Assembly: GCA_009663005.1 (NCBI GenBank)
Contig: VIGQ01001713.1
Location: 12,501 to 27,500 of the forward strand
Direction of reading: 5' to 3'
Source of the DNA: Actinidia chinensis
Taxonomy: Eukaryota > Streptophyta > Magnoliopsida > Ericales > Actinidiaceae
Length of the DNA: 15,000 bases
The notes beneath the pieces are model-generated. The model searched no databases and was not told where the DNA came from. It worked only from the letters and a program-made list of their open reading frames with translations. Shown here piece after piece: positions 1 through 7,929 of this stretch. Positions within the stretch are counted from its first letter, which is position 1; every line of letters begins with the position of its first letter. Both the position numbers and the translations under genes were made by a program.

Positions 1-205
1 TGTAGACCTTTTAAGGCAAGCAGTTTTTTAATCGAAAAAAAGAGGGGAAAAGAAGCAAGTTAACGGGAACAAATAAAATTCAGGCCGTTTTATTTCCTTT
101 TCTGCATAAATTTGTGTGATTTGTGATTGTTTTTTCCCATTATTTTGTGGGCATTTTTAATCAATTTTTTAAGTTTATAGACCTTTTAAACATATAGTTT
201 TGTTA
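1..205. repeat. Short direct repeat pair in AT-rich DNA
   Basis: The left edge begins with a TAGACCTTTTAA block followed by a T-rich stretch. The same block recurs at about 176-190, again followed by an AGTTTTGTT-like stretch, so two diverged copies lie about 175 bases apart in the same orientation. No coding frame is convincing between them. The pair could be a remnant of a further tandem unit like those that follow, or a chance AT-rich match. Confidence 0.35.
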
Positions 206-244
206 CATCATGAAGGAAAAAAAAAAAAGAGAAAAATAAAGCAA

Positions 245-1130
245 CTAGGTAGTTGAAGGCACCACATGACACCTGATATATTGAACGAAAAAATTGAAAC
301 GAAATAATAGTTGAACCAAATCTTGTGCCATCTGAATCAGACATTTTTGGACTAACGGAGCACCTGGATCTGAATAGTAGACATAATATTGCAGAGGAAT
401 CTGATCAGAATGATACAATAGCAACATATGCGTAGTATTCACAACACGTATTTAATTAAACCAGCAAAACAAGATAGCAATAGGGAACAAAACACCAAGA
501 AGAAGAAGAAGATAGGCTAATTAAATTGATAAGCACTAAGAACCCATCAAATATCTGCTATTTCATGGAACCATTTCTGCATAATCTCTCCCTTAGAAAT
601 AGCACCCATGAAAACGGTTGTTTGAAGTAATAAATATAGACCAAATCTGCGCCAATGAATCAGCCACTTATGGACTTGTGTTTGGGTGGTAAAAACCCAA
701 CAAAATCACAGGCAAAGGATCGAACCAGTAAATAGCAGCATACCCATGTATGTGGTAGTCCCAACACGTCAAAGTTCAACCAAAGAAGAAGATGGACTAA
801 ATTGATACGATCACTAAGAATTCCATAAAATCATGCCATATTACAACAACAATTCGGAGAACAATAATTAATTGGAATTTATATCCAAAATAATACAAAC
901 CCAATCAATAATTACCTTTTAACCAATATCTCTCTCCTAGAATAATCACCCAGACAACAGGTTGTTTAAGTAATAATCTTAGAACCAATCTGGGCCAATG
1001 AATCACTACTTATGACTTGTGTGTGGTAAAACCACAACAAAATCACAGAAGAGGATCTGAAACGAAAATACAGTAGCAGCATACCCGTGTCTGTGGTATT
1101 CACCAACACGTTAAAAGTTTCCACAAAGAA
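245..1130. repeat. Three diverged tandem units (~330 bp)
   Basis: Three copies of one sequence lie head to tail. A core reading CCAAATCTGNGCCAATGAATCA recurs at about 316, 641 and 985. Each core is followed some 80-100 bases later by a TAGCAGCATACCCGTGT-like block and a CAACACGT block, and then by AAGAAGAAG, which opens the next unit. The middle unit lacks about 60 bases that the third has, including the AATTAATTGGAATTTATATCC stretch. On the minus strand the leftmost unit keeps a 65-codon open frame, but the other copies do not conserve it. I therefore read the array as non-coding, possibly duplicated 5' untranslated or intron sequence of a minus-strand gene lying left of the window. Confidence 0.75.
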
Positions 1131-1640
1131 GAAGTGGGACTAAATTGATACAATCAACTAAGAAATCCCATAAATACATCCAGAATTACTTAAGTAAATT
1201 CATAGAACAATAATTAATTAGATTTGCGATCCAAGATAATTGCAAACCCCAATTAATAATTTTCTTGGGACCTCTCTGGAAGAAAATGAAGATCAGGAAG
1301 CAGAAAAACCTCAAAATTCGACCCCAATTTACAACCAACAAAGAATCCCAAATTGAGACTTAATTGATACAATCAACTACTAATTTATTTCATTTGAGAC
1401 TTAATTGATACATCAACTAATAATTCCAGTGAAATACATGACAGATTACACAACAATTCATAGATCACTACTAATTGGACTTAGAATCCAATAATACAAC
1501 CCAATCAATAATTTCCTTGGTACCTTATTGGAAGAAACGGAAGATCAGAGCGAACCACCTCGCAAGATTCTACCCCAATTTTGCAGTCCCTGAACCCTCC
1601 TCCCCAGCCAGTTCCTCTATCCGAGTCGAATTCAAGAGTA
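1131..1640. repeat. Two further tandem units sharing an exon-edge-like block
   Basis: The series continues with two copies that share TTAATTGATACAATCAACTA, an ACAATAATTAATT/CACTACTAATTGG block, CCAATTAATAATTT and a GGAAGAAAATGAAGATCAG / GGAAGAAACGGAAGATCAG block, then CGACCCCAATTT / CTACCCCAATTT. Their left parts match the third unit of the preceding array, but their right parts have a different end, closest to the promoter. On the minus strand the two copies read as a G/T-rich leader ending in AATAAG|GTACC (donor GT at 1523-1522) and GAGAG|GTCCC (GT at 1271-1270). This looks like a duplicated first exon plus intron start. No protein frame is conserved. Confidence 0.7.
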
Positions 1641-1677
1641 TGAGAACTAGAGAATTCGAGATAGTAATCGTGCCCGT

Positions 1678-1686
1678 ATTATATAG
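1678..1686 (-). promoter_or_regulatory. TATA box of a leftward promoter
   Basis: Read on the minus strand this is CTATATAAT, a good plant TATA box. A transcript from it would start about 30 bases further left, near 1650, and run into the duplicated leader and donor blocks. A duplicated 28/29-bp element lies just upstream. The call is by motif and position only, and no start site is proven. Confidence 0.5.
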
Positions 1687-1698
1687 CCACGTTTTCGA

Positions 1699-1755
1699 CG
1701 TTTGAGAGATGGCGCTCCTTACTCGACCGTTTGAGAGAAGACCTCCTTACTCGAC
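1699..1755 (-). repeat. Tandem 28/29-bp repeat just upstream of the TATA box
   Basis: Two adjacent copies (1699-1727 and 1728-1755) both start CGTTTGAGAGA and end CTCCTTACTCGAC. They differ in the middle, GATGGCG against GAAGAC. A shorter GTTTTCGACG lies directly beside the first copy. On the minus strand the pair sits about 13-70 bases upstream of the TATA box, where a duplicated transcription-factor site would be expected. What binds there is unknown. Confidence 0.75.
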
Positions 1756-1825
1756 TTCAGACTAGAAACGAATTTGCTTGGGAGGAAAGCAAAGCCAAGT
1801 TAAAATTACCAAAAAAAAACTCGCA

Positions 1826-2204
1826 GGGTTTAGGAATTACAATCAAGACCACTCCTAAATCCATCAATTTTTAACAACACATTCGCCTGTGTGGAACAAC
1901 CAGCCCCGTGGGCCTAATCCTATCCTAAGCCTCCATTACCCAAACCCTAAACAAAAATCAAAACACCGCCACCGCCGCCCACTGCGCGATCAGACAACAA
2001 ATAGAGAAGACACCATGACTGAATCGAACCGGCGCCTACTGCGACGATCGGATGGCAGCGCCACCGTGTCGATCAAGATATTGACACGCCCCTTTTCTCT
2101 CTCTCTCTGAGAAGGACGCAGCAAATGGTGTAAGGTTTTTGTTGAGGGAGCGGCGCAGGGTTTGGGGATTAAAGTTGGGGAATAGATTTGGGCGCTTTAG
2201 GGTT
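1826..2204. promoter_or_regulatory. CpG-rich patch with telo-boxes and a site II element
   Basis: This is the only GC- and CpG-rich part of the left half, with many CGCC, GGCGCC and CGATCG words at 1965-2075. It has telo-box motifs at 1942-1950 (AAACCCTAA, plus strand), 2196-2204 (AACCCTAAA, minus) and 1826-1834 (CCTAAACCC, minus), and a TGGGCC site II core at 1909-1914. In plants telo-boxes combined with site II elements typify promoters of ribosomal-protein, translation and cell-cycle genes. A CT microsatellite lies at about 2095-2108. The motifs point both ways, so the patch could drive the leftward gene, a rightward transcript, or both. Confidence 0.55.
2015..2110 (+). CDS. Small ORF in the promoter patch, possible first exon or uORF
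   Basis: ATG at 2015 sits in a favourable CACCATGAC context and opens a 31-codon frame starting MTESNRRLLRRSDG, basic and serine-rich. It ends in a TGA inside the CT repeat. I do not recognise it. It could be a short upstream ORF, or the start of a rightward first exon that splices before the stop, but no downstream exon on the plus strand could be linked to it. The opposite strand has an 8-codon ATG frame over the same bases. Either may be incidental to the GC-rich patch. Confidence 0.2.
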   Translation: MTESNRRLLRRSDGSATVSIKILTRPFSLSL

Positions 2205-2229
2205 GGGGATTGTTTTTAACATGAGATTG

Positions 2230-2809
2230 GTATTTGTGGGCTTGAAATGAGTGGACTACGTGATTTGGTCTTGAAAACTTTTTTGTAATTTCCCCAACTT
2301 TTTTGTATTTTTGGAATTCATTATTATTTCTCTTTTGTAAACTAACATTTGTTCCTTTAAATATTGATCAAATCACATTAGCCGCACTAAAAATTATCTC
2401 ATTTTGGCGCCTTAACCAGTGCATTGTTTTTACAATCAAACGACCGGCTCGTCTTCAATCATGAGGAAAGCTGACCCCTAACTGGCCATTCCGCAGACGA
2501 GAACATAACAAATTTACATTATTTAATTTTAATTATTAAATTAAATTTTAATAGATTTGAATTTATTCACAATAAAATGCTTGTCAGTCTTCGTTCATTA
2601 GGGTTGACGAAAATTACTAATTCATGTAAAAAATGGGAGAAATTGATGTCTTTCATATGATCATCCTTTATGTATGGAGAATTATCGCTGATTGCTAAGG
2701 CACCTTGGTTACAAAAGCAACCATCCTTAAAAAATTGATCACGAACCAACATTTTTTTTTCTCAATCTAACCCATTGAACCGTAGTCATAACATTGTCAT
2801 AGACCACAC
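2230..2809. other. AT-rich intergenic DNA, no gene seen
   Basis: Beyond the promoter patch the sequence turns AT-rich. A nearly palindromic A/T block lies at about 2520-2552 (TTAATTTTAATTATTAAATT-like), a simple fold-back of low complexity. A 61-codon minus-strand frame at 2567-2752 has no splice context or recognisable motif, and I treat it as chance. Confidence 0.5.
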
Positions 2810-2812
2810 TAA

Positions 2813-2999
2813 AGCTCCGTTTGTAATACTTAAAAACCAAGTTTTTTTTAATTTTTTTATCAAAAATATCAAGATTGGTTTTGAATTTTTACTTATGTGC
2901 TTTTACTTGTAGCTAAAATTAAGCACAAAAAAAATCTGATTGGCTTTTTTATTTATTTTAGCAAAAAAAAATTAAAAAAAAATAATGCCAAATGGATCC
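2813..2999. mobile_element. Tourist-like (PIF/Harbinger-type) MITE, 187 bp
   Basis: The left end reads AGCTCCGTTTG and the right end, on the other strand, GGATCCATTTG, giving imperfect terminal inverted repeats. A 3-base TAA flanks both sides (2810-2812 and 3000-3002), as expected for the TWA target duplication of Tourist/PIF-Harbinger elements. The interior is A/T-rich with no coding capacity. It shares the CTGATTGGCTTTTTT block and the end sequence with the element at 6545-6757, so the two belong to one family. Its mismatched ends make it the older-looking copy. Confidence 0.75.
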
Positions 3000-3139
3000 T
3001 AATCATAACTCATATAGTATCTTTAAAAAATCTCTCATAACAAAAACTACAATGTTTCATGACTTATGACAAATGACAATAGTAAATTATAACCAAGTGT
3101 TCTCTCTTGATATTAATACATAAAAATATTAAATTTGAA

Positions 3140-4825
3140 TAGTCAGTTTTGGGGGGTAAACTTCATGAAATCACTGACCTTCCCTGATTTTTTGAAAATA
3201 TTTAGATTCTCCCTTATAATTTTTAAAATTACACTGATCTCCCTTTTTACTATTAAAAAATTATTGTTAAGATTACCACCCCTTCCAAGTTATAACAAAA
3301 TTGCCATTGTGTTTAGGCTTTCAAAAAAAATCATTACAACCAATTAAAATAAATAAAATAAATCCAAAATCTATTTATTGTAAAATATTTTATTCTAATT
3401 TTTACTAATTAGTAATTATTTTATAAAAAATTGATCTAAAAATTTATATTTAAGTAATCCTAGTAAAAGTATACTTAAAATAAAACTTTTGGTCTTCATA
3501 ATAAATTTAATTTTACAATTGATCCAATCCTTTTACTTTCAGTGGCTCTTATTCTAAACATAGTTTAAAAAATTTATTATTTAATAAAAAATAATTATTT
3601 TATTCATTTAATTGGTGTTTATTAGAAAATAACTTGAAATAAGGCCAATTTTTGTTTTATTTTTTGCATAAAAATATTAGTTTATAAGTAAAATGTTGAT
3701 AATAATTTTAAAAATAAGTGAGGTAAATATATTTTAAAAATTAATAGACATATATTTGTATTTATTAGAAGTTTCGGGGATTCAATGAAATCTCCCCTTT
3801 TTTGTCCAAAAAAGATTATAGCCTACCTAGCTAGCTAACCCCCACATGGTGGCCGACTATTGAGATACCATAAGTCGAAGATATTATGTTTCGGGAAAAA
3901 AAGAATAGTTAATAGTAGCATTTAATGTTCTAAAAATAAATTAGAAATAAAGAGTGTATATATATATTGAAAATATATTTTACCCAAAAAAAATATCTCT
4001 CCTATATGGCGGCTATGTGACGTTCTCTATACTCTTCTGTTTATACATTTTAATTTATAAAAAAAATAAATTATAAAAGGTTGTAGCCAATACAAACTAG
4101 GTATAAATTTATTCAAATTAAGATAATAAAAATATTTAAAATCTAATTGGTTTTATAATTAAATAAGAGTTTATTAAAAGAAGAAAAATCACCACCTATA
4201 ATAGTGTAATGCCAAAATATTTATAGTAAATATATTAAATCAACTATATCTTTCAATTACTAAATTAATTTTATAAAAAAAAATATACAATAAGTAAATT
4301 CTTAAAACAATCATGCGCTAATGAAATCCTAAAAAATAACAAATAAAGTGTCCAAGTTATTATGGGGCTATCCAAAATGGTTATCCTCATAGATATTTTT
4401 TTTTTTCTTAAATCTATTTTTTTGTGTTGCTTTGTATGTTTTTATTTTTAATTGAATGTATTTTTGCCTCATAATTTTTTTTTATTTTCTTTTTTCATTT
4501 CTTCAACTTGCATGAATTATTAGGGTTATCGTCTTTATTGAGGTTACATATATCCACATGAATACACTAAATTCAATAAAATGAATAATATTAAATATTT
4601 AAGTTCTTTTTAATACTTCCAAAAAATATAAGTATTATTATTTTAATGGATGTATTGAGAAAATGAATTGGAAGTCATAAATCTACGGATAAAGATTATA
4701 TTTTCACAAAAAAAATAAATATAGGAGGAAAACTTGACATTACGTCCTTGTTATTTCTAAAATTATATAAAATTAATATATTATCGAAATCTTCAGAGGA
4801 GCTCTTATAAATTTACCCTTTTTTG
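3140..4825. repeat. AT-rich region bounded by inverted GGGTAAA-type ends
   Basis: At about 3150 the plus strand reads GGGGGGTAAACTTCATGAAATC. At about 4795-4822 the reverse complement reads AAAAAAGGGTAAATTTATAA. A third end in the second orientation lies near 3775-3800 (rc GGGGAGATTTCATTGAATCC). This suggests a non-autonomous element, or nested remnants, with ends near 3147 and either 3800 or 4822. An internal ATTACACTGATCTCCCT word resembles repeats near 6470-6500. I found no clean target duplication and no protein, only very AT-rich filler with a (TA)n run at about 3956-3967. The superfamily is undetermined. Confidence 0.4.
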
Positions 4826-5470
4826 AGAATTTTCGTATACCGCCAGGTAAGGCAGTTGCATTGTTAGCCTACTATATCCTCCATTATAGGAAAAATGCTA
4901 CTTTTCCCACTCAATAAAATCTCCCATTCATGTACTCGCTGACCTGAGCTCGACAAGACAGAAATAAAACTCTGCCACGTTTTTAACTAAAACCAGAAGA
5001 ACAGCTAATCGGAATTTTTCTCCCTACAAACTTAGGTAAAACATTTTCCCCAACAGAGAGACTTTACGATTTCAATTTTTGAACAACGAAAATTCACGGG
5101 ATAGCCTAGTACTTGTTAAATAAACTTAATTAAATTGTAAACACATAAACAAATATCTAACTATCAGGTCAATAAATGAACGTAATGAAATCATCCGACT
5201 AGCCTAAGAACACGACAAACGAGAGTAACGCAATACCTACTCAAGCAAGAGTAAGTAATATTAATCCTAAACTAGAGTAAATTACTTTTTGATGCTAGAA
5301 ATGCCATAAAATTATGTCTACTTATGGCCAATAATTCATGGCATAGATAATAATATTTAAAGACTTTGTATGTCTATGTACCATATATTCCTATATTGCT
5401 AGAAGGTACTCGAGCTGGCATATTTGACTCAAGGGAGTGTGAAAGTATGTATCAAACCCGAATAAGAGAC
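4826..5470. other. Intergenic DNA, no gene seen
   Basis: This stretch is moderately AT-rich with no frame or motif I can support. A 72-codon plus-strand frame at 5366-5584 lacks any family resemblance and runs across the repeat words near 5475, so I do not call it a gene. Confidence 0.4.
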
Positions 5471-5766
5471 GCGGAGGTCATAATGCAAATATATATTTCA
5501 AGAATTATGTTGACCTCCCATGGGGTTTGCATTAATAGAGTTTTTACCCCAACAATCACCTCCCCTGTCATAAATTGGTCTTAGTTGTGGTGATGAAGGA
5601 AATTACTTAAATATGTGACAAAATTACTTAATACCATTATGTTTTATCTAAATAAACCTGATATCCTTTTGGCAAAAAAAAAACAAAATCTTCTCCCTCA
5701 CACACAACACTAAAGAAAAAAAAAAGTCTCCCTTTTTTCTCTCACAAAAATAAAATCAGGTTTTAT

Positions 5767-5925
5767 TTTTCAATTGATGTAATTTTTCCAAATACACAAA
5801 AAGACAACTTCAAATTGTGTTTAATTTTTTCAAAATCACACAAAGAAAGCTAAGAAAACTTCAATTTGAGTTTGATTTTCCCCACAAGTACCCAAAAGAA
5901 AGTTTCAACCAGTGAGTTTGACTTA
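5767..5925 (+). repeat. Diverged minisatellite, ~3.5 units of 45-50 bp
   Basis: Units starting TTCAATTGATG (about 5769), CTTCAAATTGTGTTTAATT (5808), CTTCAATTTGAGTTTGATT (5859) and TTTCAACCAGTGAGTTTGA (5903) follow one another. Each full unit continues TTTTTCCAAATACACAAAAA-like and ends in an AAAGAAAG/AAGACAA stretch. The copies are well diverged and no reading frame is shared, so this is an old non-coding tandem repeat. Confidence 0.6.
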
Positions 5926-6042
5926 ACCTATATCATCAGCCACCTAGAAACGCTCAAATCTAGGTTTTGGGGGGTTGATTTGGGAGAGATGATAGATTTT
6001 GAAATTGTTAACATCTGTACAACATACATTATACATAGAGAG

Positions 6043-6460
6043 ATAGATGAGAGATGGGGGTTGGGGTTAATGGTGGGAGGGATGGTGGTATAAGTGTTGT
6101 GGGAGATTGGTTGGTGATGGTTTATGAGAGACGGGGTGGGTGTATGGGTGGTTTGTGATAAGGGTGATGGAAGTGTTTGTGTTTCTAGAGGAGGTTAAGG
6201 TGGTAATGAGAATTGGAGTGAGAGGCGAGTGGGAGATGTGGTTGTGCTGGTGGATCAAGATTAGAGGGGGGAGAGGAAGAGGGAGGTGGTTAAATTGGGT
6301 TATAACAAATTTTTGTTGCTTTATACATCATCCAAATAGGGGTAAGTTATAATATAAATTTTAAACCTCAAGGGAGGGTTTAGTGTAATTTATATAAGGT
6401 GAGGGGAAACATTGTATATACATAGGGAGGGGGGGGTAAAGGGAAGCAGAGAGGGGATGA
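6043..6460. other. G-rich, strand-asymmetric block
   Basis: Over some 400 bases the plus strand is dominated by G with T and A (GGTGGGAGGGATGGTGG, GAGGGGGGAGAGGAAGAGGG, AGGGAGGGGGGGGTAAAGGG) and contains almost no C. Open frames of 63 to 75 codons on both strands here follow from this composition and look like low-complexity artefacts. The block could form G-quadruplex or triplex structures. It may be a degenerate simple repeat inside a dispersed element. Confidence 0.6.
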
Positions 6461-6544
6461 GCGGAGAACCTCAGGGGAGGTCATTGTAATTTGCCCTCAA
6501 ACTGAATAGGGAATTTTTGAGCTGACACATCCAACCCGGATTTA

Positions 6545-6757
6545 GCTCCGTTGGTATGCTTAAAAGCCACGCTTTTTTTTAAGCTTGCTACCAAAAAGGC
6601 CTAAGATTTTTGATTTTTTTTGCTTTTGGGGTTATATTTTACCTACAACTAAGCAAAAAAAGTCCAAAACAGAAAAGCAAAAAACCAACTCCTGATTGGT
6701 TTTTTGCTTATGTTTAAGTCCGAAGAAAAAAGCCAAAAAAGCTGGTGCAAACGGGCC
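6545..6757. mobile_element. Tourist-like (PIF/Harbinger-type) MITE, 213 bp
   Basis: Ends GCTCCGTTGG and, on the other strand, GGCCCGTTTG form imperfect terminal inverted repeats. TTA is duplicated exactly at 6542-6544 and 6758-6760, the 3-base TWA target expected of Tourist/PIF-Harbinger elements. The subterminal parts are also partly complementary (AAAAGCCACGCTTTTTTT against GCTTTTTTGGCTTTTTTC), so the whole element can fold back. A perfect 13-bp inverted repeat with a 7-base loop lies inside at 6676-6708 (AGCAAAAAACCAA and its complement). There is no coding capacity. It is a sister of the element at 2813-2999. Confidence 0.85.
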
Positions 6758-6981
6758 TTAATTAAGAGCTAGGTAGATCTTTTTAGTCCGCACAACAACA
6801 AATTAAAAATCGTTTGAGAACTAGTCTCCATATTTTAACTCAAATTAGGTACATAAATGAAAAAAAAATGTAATTAGGGGGGACAGAGACCAATCTCACA
6901 CATGAAAAAGACGGGGTTGTCCAGAATATAACCACCAACAAACTACATATCCAGAACCATACGTGTATTATTTTCTTTCTG

Positions 6982-7222
6982 TGTAAGATTGCCCAGACGG
7001 TTAGTACAACACTGATGATAACACTAGGGCCCGGTTCGTCATCACTATGTCAGAAGCACCACAAGCAGGATCAGTTGCACGCAGCAACAACCTATGCCGA
7101 TGTCCAGCCTTTTTTAAGATAGGCATCGTTAACTCCATCAACAGTCATTCCACATAGAATTTTCCTATCTTGTAGATGTTTTTGCAATCTCATATTCGTG
7201 CTTTGTACAAGAAAAAAAGCCA
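6982..7222 (-). pseudogene. Plasma-membrane H+-ATPase (P3A P-type) fragment, frameshifted
   Basis: The parent is the plant plasma-membrane proton pump, a ~950-residue P-type ATPase that exports H+ using ATP. Reading leftward, successive frames give KHEYEIAK, then HLQDRKILCGMTVDGVND, then ATDPACGASDIVMT, then EPGPSVIISVVLT. These align in order with the pump's P-domain, from the HKYEIVKRLQ segment through the GDGVND hinge to EPGLSVIISAVLTSRAIFQ. At least three frameshifts separate the pieces. The motif's first Gly is Val (TVDGVND), residues of APAL are lost, and an in-frame TAG follows. Only about 80 residues remain, with no phosphorylation-site DKTGT and no membrane segments. It is clearly non-functional. 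Whether it came by retroposition, local duplication or capture by a mobile element cannot be told from the fragment. Confidence 0.88.
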
Positions 7223-7335
7223 ACCAAATAAGTATCATAAAGAAGTGGTTCCGTGAAATGTACAACCACAGATAATTCATTATTTGTGAAAAATAATCCC
7301 CATAGAATATCGAGGAAAATAGGGTAAGGTCTAAC

Positions 7336-7676
7336 TCATCCTTTCAGTGTAGAGTCCAAGGTATCAAGGCCTTTCTCACTTGAGAGCTTAGCCAAGATCC
7401 TACACACTTGGGCATAGTTTACCAAAATATATAACCCATTCAATTTACAGATAAAACATATATTAAATTTTAAAAAAAAACATACCTGGGAAGTACCGCA
7501 AACCATTGGCCTTTTGATAGCTTATCAACGAGCAAGCTTGCAAATTGACTCATCTTTGTTTTGTCATAACAACGAAGTTCTGATACATATCGGTTCCACA
7601 TTCCCAACCTCGTCTGTTCCTCTTTTCCTCCCGCATGGCCAATTTGATCATCTAACCGAGGTTGAGAAGGGGTCAT
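7336..7676 (-). CDS. Two in-phase exons, C-terminal end of an unrecognised protein
   Basis: The right exon contains 7651-7486 and may extend to an ATG at 7676. It encodes a charged, protein-like frame with GMWNRYVSELRCYDKTKMSQ and then LLVDKLSKGQWFAVLP, ending CCCAG|GTATGT, an excellent donor. After an 86-base AT-rich intron (7485-7400), the acceptor GTGTAG|G opens a 64-base exon in matching phase. That exon reads ILAKLSSEKGLDTLDSTLKG and then stops at TGA (7338-7336). The 5' limit is open: TTAG at 7655-7652 could be an acceptor, or the ATG could be the start of a short protein. I do not recognise the family. No signal peptide or membrane segment is visible. The H+-ATPase fragment begins about 115 bases downstream. 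This may be the end of a real gene or a captured, decaying fragment. Confidence 0.5.
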
Positions 7677-7802
7677 GCATATGAAACACAAAGAAACACA
7701 AAAACATAATCACTTTCTGATAGATGAGATAGTGAGAAAGTATGAAATTTTAGCAACCGAATTATGAGAAAAAAATAGAGAAAGAAGGAATGAAAACAGG
7801 AC

Positions 7803-7919
7803 TTTCTTCTCGAGGGCACATAATGCTTGAACTACATTGTTAATGAATCCATACTGAAAATACTTTCCAAATGCCCCAACCACACATCTCGGTAGGGCCA
7901 TAAAACTTTGTTTAGGCAT
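7803..7919 (-). CDS. Possible exon, unrecognised
   Basis: A minus-strand frame from ATG at 7919 gives MPKQSFMALPRCVVGAFGKY and then FINNVVQALCALEKK before turning into low-complexity hydrophobic sequence. Only the first 39 codons look protein-like, and the possible end AAGAAA|GTCCTG is a weak donor. It does not connect in phase with the two exons at 7676-7336. A second frame over the same bases is also partly open, so chance is a fair explanation. Confidence 0.2.
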
Positions 7920-7929
7920 CCGATGTATT

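Larger units (their letters stand above)
5475..6505. repeat. Remnant repeat bounded by GGAGGTCAT words
   Basis: The words CGGAGGTCATAATGCAAAT (about 5473) and GGGGAGGTCATTGTAATTT (about 6474) face the same way, with an opposite-facing TTGACCTCCCATGGGG near 5510. The right end, CTCAGGGGAGGTCATTGTAA followed by TTTGCCCTC, resembles the boundary word near 4790-4820. Such AGGGGAGGTYA/TAATTTGCCC words look like ends of dispersed non-coding repeats. Limits and class remain uncertain. The interval contains a minisatellite and a G-rich block, listed separately, and no gene. Confidence 0.35.

Noticed and set aside
245..442. 65-codon minus-strand frame in the leftmost tandem unit
   Set aside because: The sister units at 641 and 985 do not preserve the frame, so coding selection is unlikely.
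6067..6352. Overlapping 63- and 70-codon frames on opposite strands
   Set aside because: Both are products of the G-rich, nearly C-free composition (H/T/P/S-rich on one strand, G/V/W/R-rich on the other).
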